Positions 1 to 9,384 of a DNA stretch of 64,000 bases are shown piece by piece. Positions within the stretch are counted from its first letter, which is position 1, and every line of letters begins with the position of its first letter. The stretch lies in contig JANUWI010000008.1 of NCBI GenBank assembly GCA_025504975.1, positions 62,001 to 126,000 on the forward strand, given 5' to 3'. Origin of the DNA: Plenodomus lindquistii (Eukaryota; Ascomycota; Dothideomycetes; Pleosporales; Leptosphaeriaceae). Position numbers and translations under genes: made by a program. The notes under the pieces are model-generated. The model did no database searches. It had not been told where the DNA came from and saw only the letters and a program-made list of their open reading frames with translations.

Positions 1-2
1 AG

Positions 3-206
3 AGATATCTTCACCTCCAAATGGAGATTTCGTTGAGAAGGGTCGTGCCATACCTGATTGAGATGTTACCCAAAGATCCTTCGGAATGGCCGTCACGTGA
101 TTCACCCCTTCGCGAACTTTATTACTCACGCTTTACGTCCATACATGTTGTGGCAGGCGATGAAAAAAGACGTAAAAGGCTTTTGAACCCAATTTCATCA
201 TGCTGA
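3..206 (+). other. Open frame touching window start, possible 3' end of a gene
   Basis: A reading frame is open from the window edge to a TGA at about 204-206. It gives about 67 residues including a first internal ATG at 21. I recognise no domain. It could be the last exon of a plus-strand gene that starts outside the window, or chance. Nothing further is seen up to the MYND gene start at 468; that stretch holds no other convincing coding frame. Confidence 0.2.
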
Positions 207-467
207 GTCGCGAGTCTTTCCATCTCTGCGTTTGCAGACTTAGCTGGTACCTGGCGGAATTCCATGTACGGGCAATGAACAGCTCTCAAATATCTCAATC
301 CTTACTTGAGATACACTGACTCACCATGCGTTGTCTACGCCACTTATTTCGGGTACATTGTCCGTCTGGCCGAGTAGCATGTCGCATTCACCTCGTCCAA
401 ACTAGATGTGCCAAGCACGTGAGGAGGTCACCTTCACCTGGAGATACTGACATAAACCTGAAAAAAA

Positions 468-1808
468 ATGAAACTCGGGACCTCCATCCCTCTCACACTC
501 AAATCGGCCACTATGGATCCTGAATCGAAGCCAACCACGGGGTCTGCCGAAACCTGTCAAGTGTGCGACAAGCAAGCGACGAACAAATGCGGCGGATGCA
601 AGTCGACTAAATCCGCCACTTTCTACTGTACCAAGGATTGCCAGAAGCAGGACTGGCCTTCCCATAAGAACGTGTGCAAGGATCGTGCCCTAGAATGCGC
701 CCTCGAAAAGGCAACCGACATTGCTTTAGTCGCCTATCTCAAATTTCGCGAAAACACCTGGGACATCCCCATCGTTGATGTCACAGCGGAGGAAGATGCA
801 TTGACTATCCACCGCAACTTCGACAGCCCGCAGGACTACTTCGTTCCTTTCCCTCATCGCGTCTTCAACTCTGGCGTCAAAGAGGACGATGTTAGGAATG
901 CGAATCAGGTGCTCTGCACCTTCGTTTGCGAAGAAGCACTTGCCTGGATGCACAACACCTTAGTTGCTCTACTTGACGGTATAGTTCCACCATTAATCTC
1001 AATGTCCGAAGCGTCTTTCTTACCCGCTCCAGGCCTCAAGGTCCGCATGGACGAAGTCAACGTGAAGCTAGTTAATATTCCGCGCAAAACCGTCATCGCC
1101 CACCCAACCGGATTCACGCATTCCAACTGGCCAGGACATTCTCACGACATCTTGCGCATCACATCTAAAATCACCGGTACGCAGTGGATCATGGATCTTA
1201 GCGGCGCTCAATACGGCATCTCCGCCGCCTTTTGGTCTTGGAACGATTACAGCGCGCAATATGTTCAGAGTATCGAGAACGTATACCCGCTCGGAACACA
1301 CAAGCAGCAAAAGGCTATCGAAGCCAAGATCTGGGGCAACACCACACTCGATTGCGGCGTGGTTGGTGAAGTTGCAGCCGCCATGAACGCTGCCGTCAAG
1401 GTTTGGGAGAAGAAGCATAAGGTCAAGCTTGCAGATGTGATCAAATTGCCTGACGCGCAGTACCTCGAGATGGGAAAGAAGCTTACCGACCATATGAGTA
1501 AAGCCACCCAATCCTACATCAAAGGTCTCAACATCACTTCCAAGGTTCGCGCGATCCGCATGTATGAGCTCGATCCTGCGAACCGTGATTTCCGAGAGGC
1601 AAAGCGAGCAAAGGTTGTCAATGAGTTTTTGGCTTCTAGCGATACTTTGAAGAAGAAGGACAAGGAGGAGAAGGCACGGCGCTATCCTGAGTTCAACGAC
1701 CCGGATTTTGACCCGGTGAAGTTCTTCAAAGACTTTGATAATAACATGGGCAGCACCACCATGCAGATCCTGGGAAGGGACGGCAGCGTTAAGACAGTCA
1801 CCATCTGA
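468..1808 (+). CDS. MYND zinc-finger protein
   Basis: Single-exon protein of 446 residues. Residues 30-70 form a MYND zinc finger: C30-x2-C33, C41-x2-C44, C54-x3-C58, H66 and C70, which binds two zinc ions in this family and normally mediates protein contacts. The remaining 370 residues match no domain I recognise; they end in a Lys/Glu-rich stretch and a short acidic segment. There is no signal peptide or membrane segment, so the protein is probably cytosolic or nuclear. The first ATG (468) and a second in-frame ATG at 513 both have A at -3, so the 15 extra N-terminal residues are uncertain. It is convergent with the metal ATPase, about 270 bases between the two stops. Substrate or partner is unknown. 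Confidence 0.8.
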   Translation: MKLGTSIPLTLKSATMDPESKPTTGSAETCQVCDKQATNKCGGCKSTKSATFYCTKDCQKQDWPSHKNVCKDRALECALEKATDIALVAYLKFRENTWDIPIVDVTAEEDALTIHRNFDSPQDYFVPFPHRVFNSGVKEDDVRNANQVLCTFVCEEALAWMHNTLVALLDGIVPPLISMSEASFLPAPGLKVRMDEVNVKLVNIPRKTVIAHPTGFTHSNWPGHSHDILRITSKITGTQWIMDLSGAQYGISAAFWSWNDYSAQYVQSIENVYPLGTHKQQKAIEAKIWGNTTLDCGVVGEVAAAMNAAVKVWEKKHKVKLADVIKLPDAQYLEMGKKLTDHMSKATQSYIKGLNITSKVRAIRMYELDPANRDFREAKRAKVVNEFLASSDTLKKKDKEEKARRYPEFNDPDFDPVKFFKDFDNNMGSTTMQILGRDGSVKTVTI

Positions 1809-2078
1809 TTGACCGGGTTTTCAGAGCGATACAAAGTCTACGACTCTGATGGTCAATGCAATGGATGACTAGCGGAGAGATAGCGTCTCGGTTTATGTGC
1901 GGAAATAGCATTATCAGACGAGCTGTTTGGGGAGCTTTACTGAACTCTCATATCAGTGCTCGCCTAGATACTGTACGCAAGTCATTGCCCATAGAAACTT
2001 TGACACGAATTCAAAACCCAAAACTTCACAACTCACACCACATGCTGCCAAGCATCCATCCCCCCTCCCCTCTACCCC

Positions 2079-5000
2079 CTAAATCCGACTCCACCTCAAC
2101 CCCACCGCCGCCCCTACAACCGGCAAAACACTAACCAACTCCCCCAACCCCGCAAACTCGGGCGGAATCCTCGCCTTCACAAACGCCCCCGCACCCAACA
2201 ATACCGCAAACAAATTATACGTGAAGCTCCAGCCAAAATTAAACGCGACGCGATGCATGGCCTTGCGACTGACGTTGATAAGCACGAGGATGTTGCTGAG
2301 ATGCGGCCGCACGAGGACCACGTCGGCGGCAGATTGCGCAATGTCGGTTCCCGTCGAGATGTGTACGCCTATACTGGCTTGGGCGAGGGACGGCGCATCG
2401 TTTGTGCCGTCGCCTATGAAGAGGACTGTGCGGGTTGTTGTGGTTTTTCGTTTGCGTTGACCGTCGGGTGAGGATGGGGGTAGCATAAGGGATTTGATGT
2501 AGGTTTGTTTGTCGGCGGGGGAGCAGCGAGAGAGGATGTTGTTGGGTGAAATGCCGAGTTGGGCGCCGATGGATTGGACGGCGCCGTCGTCGTCGCCGGA
2601 GAGAATGTGGGTTGTTATGCCGCGGGTGTGGAGGGTGGAGATGGTGGAGAGGGCATCTGGGCGGAGGGTGTCTCGTAGGCCGAAGACTGCGAGGAGCGTG
2701 GTTGAGCTGGTAAAGCAGAAGGTTGTGAGGCCGGCGGAGAGCATGGTGCGGACTTGGGGGTGGGATGATAGATCGAGCCAGCGAGAATTACCGGCTCGTA
2801 AGATTTGGCTGTTGAAAGTGCCTTCTACACCTTTTCCAGGAAGGACTTTGGTGTCGGTGATGGCTGTAGGGGAGACGCCGAGAGATTCGAGATGTGCTGC
2901 GACGGCTGCAGACACTGGGTGCTTAATGTTCGATAGCAGGCCTAGCAATATCGATTGAGTGACCTTTATGTCTTCGCCGAGGTAGTCCTTATCAACGACA
3001 GACAGCTCCCCAGTCGTGAGCGTGCCAGTTTTGTCGAACACAACATCCGTAGTTTTGTACGCCAACTCGATGCTCTCCGCTGACTTGAAGACTACGCCGC
3101 GTTTCGCCGCCACACCCGAAGCAATGACGATGACCATAGGTACCGCAAGGCCAATAGCGCAGGGACATGACACGATCAACACTGTAATGGCGTAGGTGAT
3201 GGCTTCGATCGTTGCCTCAGACCCAGACTGATTACGCACAGCAACGCCAATAGCGACCCAGATGATGAAAGTTATGACCGTGAGAGCGACTACGACTGGG
3301 ACGAAGTAGCTAGCCACCCGATCAGCGATTTCTTGGATCTTCGGCTTAGACAACTTCGCTTCATCCACCATGCAGGCGATCGTTGTAATCGTATTGTCGC
3401 CAGGTAATCGAGTCAAGCGCACAGTAAGCATCCCGCTCCCGTTGAGGGAGCCAGCGATGACATTCGACCCCTTCTGTTTATACACAGGAGTTGACTCGCC
3501 CGTGAGCATCGACTCGTCGATCTCTGAGACACCGGATATGACTGTACCATCGGTTGGAATGCGAGTATCTGGTGCGACTTTGAAAATGTCACCAAACTGT
3601 AGCAATCGAGCGTCGATTTCCTCCTCGGATCCTTTTTCGCCGACGATGATAGCGGTGGGTGTCTGTAACGAGCGAATGGAGATGGATTCCGCAGCTTTCT
3701 GACGTGCGAGGGAAGCAACCCATCTTCCCACCATGATGAGCGTGACCAGAAGCGTACTTGTTTCAAAGAATTCTCCCGTCGAAAGCGGATCGCCAGCTAC
3801 CAGATACCCAAATGATACGACGGAGAATATATATGCAGCGCTGGTACTCAGTACAATGAGGAGGTCCATCTCAATCACCTTTGAGAAGATCAATGCTTTG
3901 AGTGCTTTCGGGTAGAACGGTCCAGCAATGACGACCTGAACGATTGTCGCTAGTGCAAGGGAAGCTGAGCCATACGCGATCTCGCGTTCAGGCAAAGGCG
4001 CCCATGACATGACAAGGACTGGAATGGTCAAGATTGCAGAGAGAAGGGTCATCAACATCATGTGACGGACATGTCTGCTCCCTGCATCGAGCGATGCATC
4101 AAGACTTAACGGCGCAAGACGCATCGACGCACCCCACTCACTGTTGAGTAAGTCCCTGGCCCCAATAATCTTCGGATCGAACTCAACACGAATTCCAGTC
4201 TTGTTCAGAGCCTTTACTTCCAACACGCCGTCCGGCCATTCTCCGTCGACCTTTTTCTTTGGATCCTCCTCGAGAATGAAGTCTAGACCACAGCCCTGGC
4301 TTGAGATCACTTCGCACTTGAACTCGGTGGTACGATGCAAGTGCTTGACAATGTCGTCCGGTGTAGCGGCGCTCTGGAAGATATCGAGCTCAACACGCGC
4401 CAGGACGAGACTGGTCTTAAGGTTTCTGACGTATGGAAGGGTACCAAGTGTGCGTTGGAGCTTGGTCTCACAGCCAGTACATGTCATACCGGACACACTG
4501 AAGTTGACATGTTGCAAATCTGTGGCTCCGCGCTCGAGATCAATGGGGTCGTATGGTTCGATCTCAGCAGTGGAGATTATGGGTTTTGTTTTCGATGTGC
4601 AGCACCCGGAGGAGGGCTTAGTGGCACAGCAATCGTCCTCGATGTCTGAACTGCAGCCCTTACTGACCTCCGTCTTCACAGCAACGCAATTCATCACATC
4701 GTCTTTCTCTCCTCCACAGCAGCCGTCTTTACAGGAATCCGTCATTATGCTTGATGCATCATCGCAGCAGCCAGCATTAGCGTCGCAACATCCAGACTTC
4801 GGTGCGTCATCCTTCGGTTCATCAACCACCGGTTTCGTTGTGCTATTGCAACCCTTCGCCGGTGAAGTGCTCGCGCAACACGATGTCTGAAGCTTGGAAA
4901 TTGGAGGTGACCTTGAGGTGCAACAAGCGTCTTTCGTGGCACAGGTTTTCTCAATCTTCGCATCGCTCTTTGGTGAGCAGCAAGACCCCGCGGCTTTAGT

Positions 5001-5387
5001 CTGGATAGTCGTTGCTTTGGAGCCGCACTGTGTCGTCGCCGTGCTCGCCTCCTGTGCCGATGGCGAAGAGCAGCAACCCTTTGGCTCTACGTCTTCTTTG
5101 ACTTTTGGAGAACAACATGAATCTGACCCATCCTTCGCAGTAAGTGTAAGATTGCACGCAGGTACTGGGGCAGAAGTGCAACAGCTTTCTGCGCATGCGT
5201 CGTCGTCTCCATCGTTCGACGCATGGGCCTCACTTTCACTCGCAACAACATCGTCTTTGTTTGCGCTCCAACCTGGGGCAACAGATTCCTGATTTCTGTT
5301 CGAGGTCGATCTGATACTTCTATTATCGGCGACTTGGTCGGCGACGGGCGCATTATTAGAACCACAGCAGCCTCCTCCGCAAGCCAT
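2079..5387 (-). CDS. Cys-rich heavy-metal P1B-type ATPase (CrpA/Pca1-like Cu/Cd exporter)
   Basis: Single-exon protein of 1102 residues. Order: a Cys-rich N-terminus (1-290) with twelve Cys-Cys pairs; one HMA metal-binding domain with GMTCTGC (Cys303/Cys306); membrane helices from about 445; the TGES phosphatase loop (629-632); the transmembrane metal-binding CPC (741-743); the phosphorylation motif DKTGT (Asp785); the N-domain HP (823-824); GDGTNDAP (992-998); and two final membrane helices. CPC plus HP identify the P1B heavy-metal subfamily. The Cys-rich tail resembles fungal CrpA/Crp1 and yeast Pca1, plasma-membrane exporters for copper or cadmium tolerance, rather than Golgi Ccc2. In Pca1 the N-terminal region is also a metal-sensing degron; whether that holds here is inference. 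No copper-response element was convincing in the 490 bases upstream. Confidence 0.92.
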   Translation of the reverse strand: MACGGGCCGSNNAPVADQVADNRSIRSTSNRNQESVAPGWSANKDDVVASESEAHASNDGDDDACAESCCTSAPVPACNLTLTAKDGSDSCCSPKVKEDVEPKGCCSSPSAQEASTATTQCGSKATTIQTKAAGSCCSPKSDAKIEKTCATKDACCTSRSPPISKLQTSCCASTSPAKGCNSTTKPVVDEPKDDAPKSGCCDANAGCCDDASSIMTDSCKDGCCGGEKDDVMNCVAVKTEVSKGCSSDIEDDCCATKPSSGCCTSKTKPIISTAEIEPYDPIDLERGATDLQHVNFSVSGMTCTGCETKLQRTLGTLPYVRNLKTSLVLARVELDIFQSAATPDDIVKHLHRTTEFKCEVISSQGCGLDFILEEDPKKKVDGEWPDGVLEVKALNKTGIRVEFDPKIIGARDLLNSEWGASMRLAPLSLDASLDAGSRHVRHMMLMTLLSAILTIPVLVMSWAPLPEREIAYGSASLALATIVQVVIAGPFYPKALKALIFSKVIEMDLLIVLSTSAAYIFSVVSFGYLVAGDPLSTGEFFETSTLLVTLIMVGRWVASLARQKAAESISIRSLQTPTAIIVGEKGSEEEIDARLLQFGDIFKVAPDTRIPTDGTVISGVSEIDESMLTGESTPVYKQKGSNVIAGSLNGSGMLTVRLTRLPGDNTITTIACMVDEAKLSKPKIQEIADRVASYFVPVVVALTVITFIIWVAIGVAVRNQSGSEATIEAITYAITVLIVSCPCAIGLAVPMVIVIASGVAAKRGVVFKSAESIELAYKTTDVVFDKTGTLTTGELSVVDKDYLGEDIKVTQSILLGLLSNIKHPVSAAVAAHLESLGVSPTAITDTKVLPGKGVEGTFNSQILRAGNSRWLDLSSHPQVRTMLSAGLTTFCFTSSTTLLAVFGLRDTLRPDALSTISTLHTRGITTHILSGDDDGAVQSIGAQLGISPNNILSRCSPADKQTYIKSLMLPPSSPDGQRKRKTTTTRTVLFIGDGTNDAPSLAQASIGVHISTGTDIAQSAADVVLVRPHLSNILVLINVSRKAMHRVAFNFGWSFTYNLFAVLLGAGAFVKARIPPEFAGLGELVSVLPVVGAAVGLRWSRI

Positions 5388-5875
5388 GGTGATGTCGCGT
5401 GGATGTGACTGGGTGAATAAAATCTAACGAGACTCTTTGTACAGCTCGGAGTGACGCAAATTAAGCTCTTGATATACGTACAGGTTTGTGCAACGGTGAA
5501 GTTGGGTGGTTGCATATCGATATGTCACCGATTGTGTGCTTGGCATCCGCGATGGGAAAGAATCTCCACAAGGTATGCTGACACTGATCAAATACGCCTA
5601 TTCGTGATTTAGACTTGCACTGGCCGTTATGGAGAGAAGTTTCGTGTACTGAGTCACACACATGTGTATGTACGATATGATAGTGATACGAAAACACTGA
5701 GATAATCTATGCACTGGACGAAAAGTGTCGAAATGGGGAGTCATGTGTTCGCACTACCAGATCTGCAAGATGCAGTCTCTAGGCGAGGTAGACATTTGCT
5801 TCATCTTGTTACACTGCAATTATCCAGCTCTAGAGTGAGCGATAATTGAACCACCCAGGTTCTTGATCCATGAAC
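5388..5875. other. Intergenic, upstream of the metal ATPase
   Basis: This holds the ATPase promoter and the 3' flank of the next minus-strand gene. I see no coding frame with supporting features and no clear metal-response motif. Confidence 0.5.
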
Positions 5876-8355
5876 CTACCATTTCAATCCTGTGGTGTTC
5901 TCCCACGATTTCACTACGACTGAGTATCTGAGATAGTCGAACATGGACCTGTTGTAGAACGCGACACGACGCAGGATTTTCTCCACTCTTGTACGAATTT
6001 CCACCTCCGAATGATAACGCCTGTAATCCAAAGCTGTGAACAATGCGGACTGGATACGTTTATCACCAGTACAATCCTCGGCGCCCTGCATTGATTAGTG
6101 TATAAAAGAACGTTATTTCCTGTACATACTAGCACAACATCTCTTCTGCTGATGCTTTTGAGCAGTGACGAGATCATTTCGCTACAGCTCTTGTGATCAT
6201 GCGGTAATTCCGCACGTGGATCGAAGAGAGAGTCTGAGACAACGGTGTGGCACTAAAGAAATCAGATAAGCAGTCTGGAAACCCGGCAAAGTAACGTACC
6301 GGTAGAGTATTGGTGAATATGAACCACATATTCAAGAGCTCCGGAAATGAATTCTGATTTGCGACGACCCAGGGTATCATTTCATACTCCATACGCTGCT
6401 TCAACTTGAGCGCGGGAAAAGCTTTCTTCAGACATGGCTTAAAGCTTCTCAACGCTTTGTGAAGCTGAGCCTTGGTACGGACCTCTGTCGTTCCATCAAG
6501 ATTCTGAACACTGATCGACTTTACATGGTTAGATGTTGAACATTTGATCGAGGTCATACGACTCACATCGGCGATGACACGCTTGTTCAGATTGTCCATA
6601 ATGAGTTCAACATATGCAGTCTTACTATCCAGATGCAGTACAACATTACCACACAAAAGGTCTAGAATTGGCGCATGGACCTCATACTGAGAAGACTGTT
6701 TCTTTGAGATAGCAGTCTCCCCAGCTGTGTATGCCAGCGCGGCAGCTCCAATATCCTGTAGTGCTTGATTGACACTACTACCAGCATCGTTGGTCACACT
6801 GACAAGATTTGCGCTTGGCCTGATATCTACCTGTTCAGTCGATAGGTGCCTGAAGGCGGCAGTGGTCTCCGTGAGGCCGTCTCGGTGTAATTGGGCCTGA
6901 TCTTGCGCTGCTGCAGTACCCGCATTAGCACTAGTCTCAGGCTTGATTTCGGGTTGGCTTGGTACGCGTGTGCTGACTTTCTCAACGCGATCCTTCTTCC
7001 GAGACGGCTCTTCTGGCATCTTCTGTACTTCTTTGCCCTTCCGTCGTACATCGATGGGCGCGGGTGTAGCTGTACTGGTTTCACGACTGTATGTCGCTGC
7101 ATCGATCTCGGCTCGATTCAACATGTTGCGGTCCCCTTCAAGCAGCTTGTTGAAGCTCTCAGCCCACTTCTCGTATTCGGCGTTTGGTGTGGCTGCGAGC
7201 ATGTCTTCCATTTTATGTCGGAGCGCTTTGCGCTTCGCATTGGTACCAAGCCGCTGCCTGGCTAAGGGTAGGGCATGGAATGCGAAAAGATCCGATGCGC
7301 TTGAGAAAGCTTCAAGAGCTTGTGTGGTCATAAATGCCTTCGGGTCAATATCCCAGCTCCAAGAGGTAGAGATCTTGTTACTTCTAAGTAGGGGAGCTTT
7401 AGAAGATGCATTCGCAGTGGTATTTCTCGGTTGAGGGGCTGTGTTATCGATATCCACATCCATTGCGGCAATATCGTGAATTGCTTCCTGTTCTGTACTG
7501 CGCCCATGAACATTGCTCTTCTTCTTCTTCTCCTTGCGCGGTGGAGCTGATTCCTCACTTGAAGACTGCGCGGATTCGGAAGTAGTGCTAGCGGAGGAGT
7601 TGCTGGTGTGCATGTCTGACTCATCGCTGCGCTCAAGCGAGCTTTCTTCGATGGGTTCCCGCAGAGCGGCGCCATCTGAAAGGCGATGAGTGGATTCCTC
7701 TGGCACACGCTTCCGAATTCTGCCCAGACTATTCATTACTTCTCCCAAGATATCCTCTCCAAGTTTAGAGCCATGAAGACTGGCACTAGCGGCAACTATC
7801 GCCTCGACTCCGGCCTCCAGTTTCGTCGACGTGTCCATGTACTCTGCAAGCATCCATGTTACGCGGTGAGCCATCTCTGCTCGAAAGATCTGGACCATCT
7901 TGCGGATATTTTCCTCGGGTGCATTCTCCTCGTGCATATGCTGTTCGAGAACCTGTATTCCAAGTTGTTCCAGCACACCATCGGGGAAGCATATCTTGAC
8001 CAGGCCCTGCACGGCCTTTTTGAAGACGTCGTTAGTGAGATCGGTAGCTGAAGAGATGACTTTAACTCTGAAGACCCAATCGTCCGCGGTGGGCAAGGAG
8101 GTACCAAGCTCGGGATTCCTGGGGAAGTACGGGTCTTGGTGCCCACGGAATACAGACTTGGCGCGGGATGCCTTTGCTTTGAAGGATTGCTGTTTGGAGG
8201 GGGCAGTGGCGGTGGAAGTCAATGATTGTCGTCGTACGCGTTTCGACAAGGTCGTCTGACTGGGGGATCGTGACTTCTGTGGCAATGTTAGCGGTGTTCA
8301 GCTCACCAAGTCAAACTCGGCCACTTACGCGCCGCTTCTTGGAGCCTGTTGCCAT
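5876..8355 (-). CDS. Unrecognised basic, probably nuclear protein (four exons)
   Basis: Exons 8355-8329, 8276-6300, 6252-6130 and 6085-5876, all joining in phase 0, give 778 residues. Introns start GTAAGT, GTACGT and GTATGT and end CACAG, TTTAG and GCAG; the first has GCTAAC and the third ACTAATC as branch site. The N-terminus (MATGSKKRRKSRSP) looks like a nuclear localisation signal. Residues 50-170 look globular and helical; the middle is Ser/Glu- and Lys-rich and probably disordered; the last 250 residues look globular again. A further in-frame intron at 6504-6566 is likely (see findings) and would give 757 residues. I recognise no family. It is divergent from the Net1/Dnt1-like gene across about 1 kb. 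Confidence 0.7.
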
Positions 8356-9384
8356 AATCAACAAGTGGGCGAAGAGCTTAGCTGGTGGTGGTGGTGAATG
8401 TTTAACGTTGCGAGTCGAGGGTTGTGGGCGGATCAACGCAGAGGCTTTGACAATGTACAACGATGGCGCGAGGGTCTGCAGCTAATGTCTTGGCTGAAGT
8501 GGACTGAGGTGAGGTGAAGGTGAAGTCGAGCAAACCTGGCTCACTCCGATGCACGAGCGACGAAGACGGTAACAAGATTGGATCCTATGCTAGGAAGATA
8601 GCAAAGAAGACAATGATGTCCAAGTGGTGTTGAAAAGCATACAAAGTATCCAAAAACTTGCACTGGATGTGATGTTGGTTGCAGGTGATGTCGGTGACTG
8701 GAGGTGGGGCAGGGCACATTGTCAGAGGAGCAAAACGTGAGAGGGCATCTCACTCAGTGGCGTGGCACACATGAGGAAGGAACATGTGCATGCTGACAGC
8801 AAGAGAAGGCACTGGGGGACATTTCCCGTTGCCTCTTCTGAGAATCCGTCTCGACTTGACGCGTCAACGCACTGACTGCCCCTCTTGGCCATAGTTTCTT
8901 GATTGGATCGATGTCTGGAATGTTTTCTCCAGACAGGCGCTCTAGGCCGTAGGATAACACGCGCAAGTGCTCGCGAGCTGTCTGAGACGGTGGATGGATG
9001 TCTTGTCCACAGGTAGAAGCATCGTCCGGAGTTAACGGAATTACTGGCGAGACGCGCTGTCGCGTGGCGGGCGTGCAGTGCGTCACTTGCCAATTGCCAG
9101 CGCAAGGAGCAAGAATAGTCACTACCAGACCACAATCCGGGAATAAGGCTTTGCACTGAATTCGCATTCATCGCGTACCGGTCTGGCGACTATGCAGGTG
9201 GTGTATGGGTATAAGCAAGTTATGGTGAAGTGAAGAGCTCGCCAAGAGTGCGGCCCGCGGGTGAACCTCCGCTGGGCTCCACCTTGGAACTTTCTTCGTC
9301 GACTTGTCGTGAACACGCTTCACGCTCACACTCGCGCGCACAACGCGCAATTCCTCTCTGGACAACATAACAACATACGGCGCC
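8356..9384. promoter_or_regulatory. Divergent intergenic region
   Basis: About 1 kb separates the starts of two divergent genes (8355 on minus, 9385 on plus), so it must carry both promoters and 5' leaders. Short open frames on the minus strand lack any motif. No specific binding site was identified. Confidence 0.4.

Noticed and set aside
4144..4890. 248-codon open frame on plus
   Set aside because: It lies antisense within the metal ATPase Cys-rich region; its Ser/Gln-rich composition is the complement of real coding sequence.
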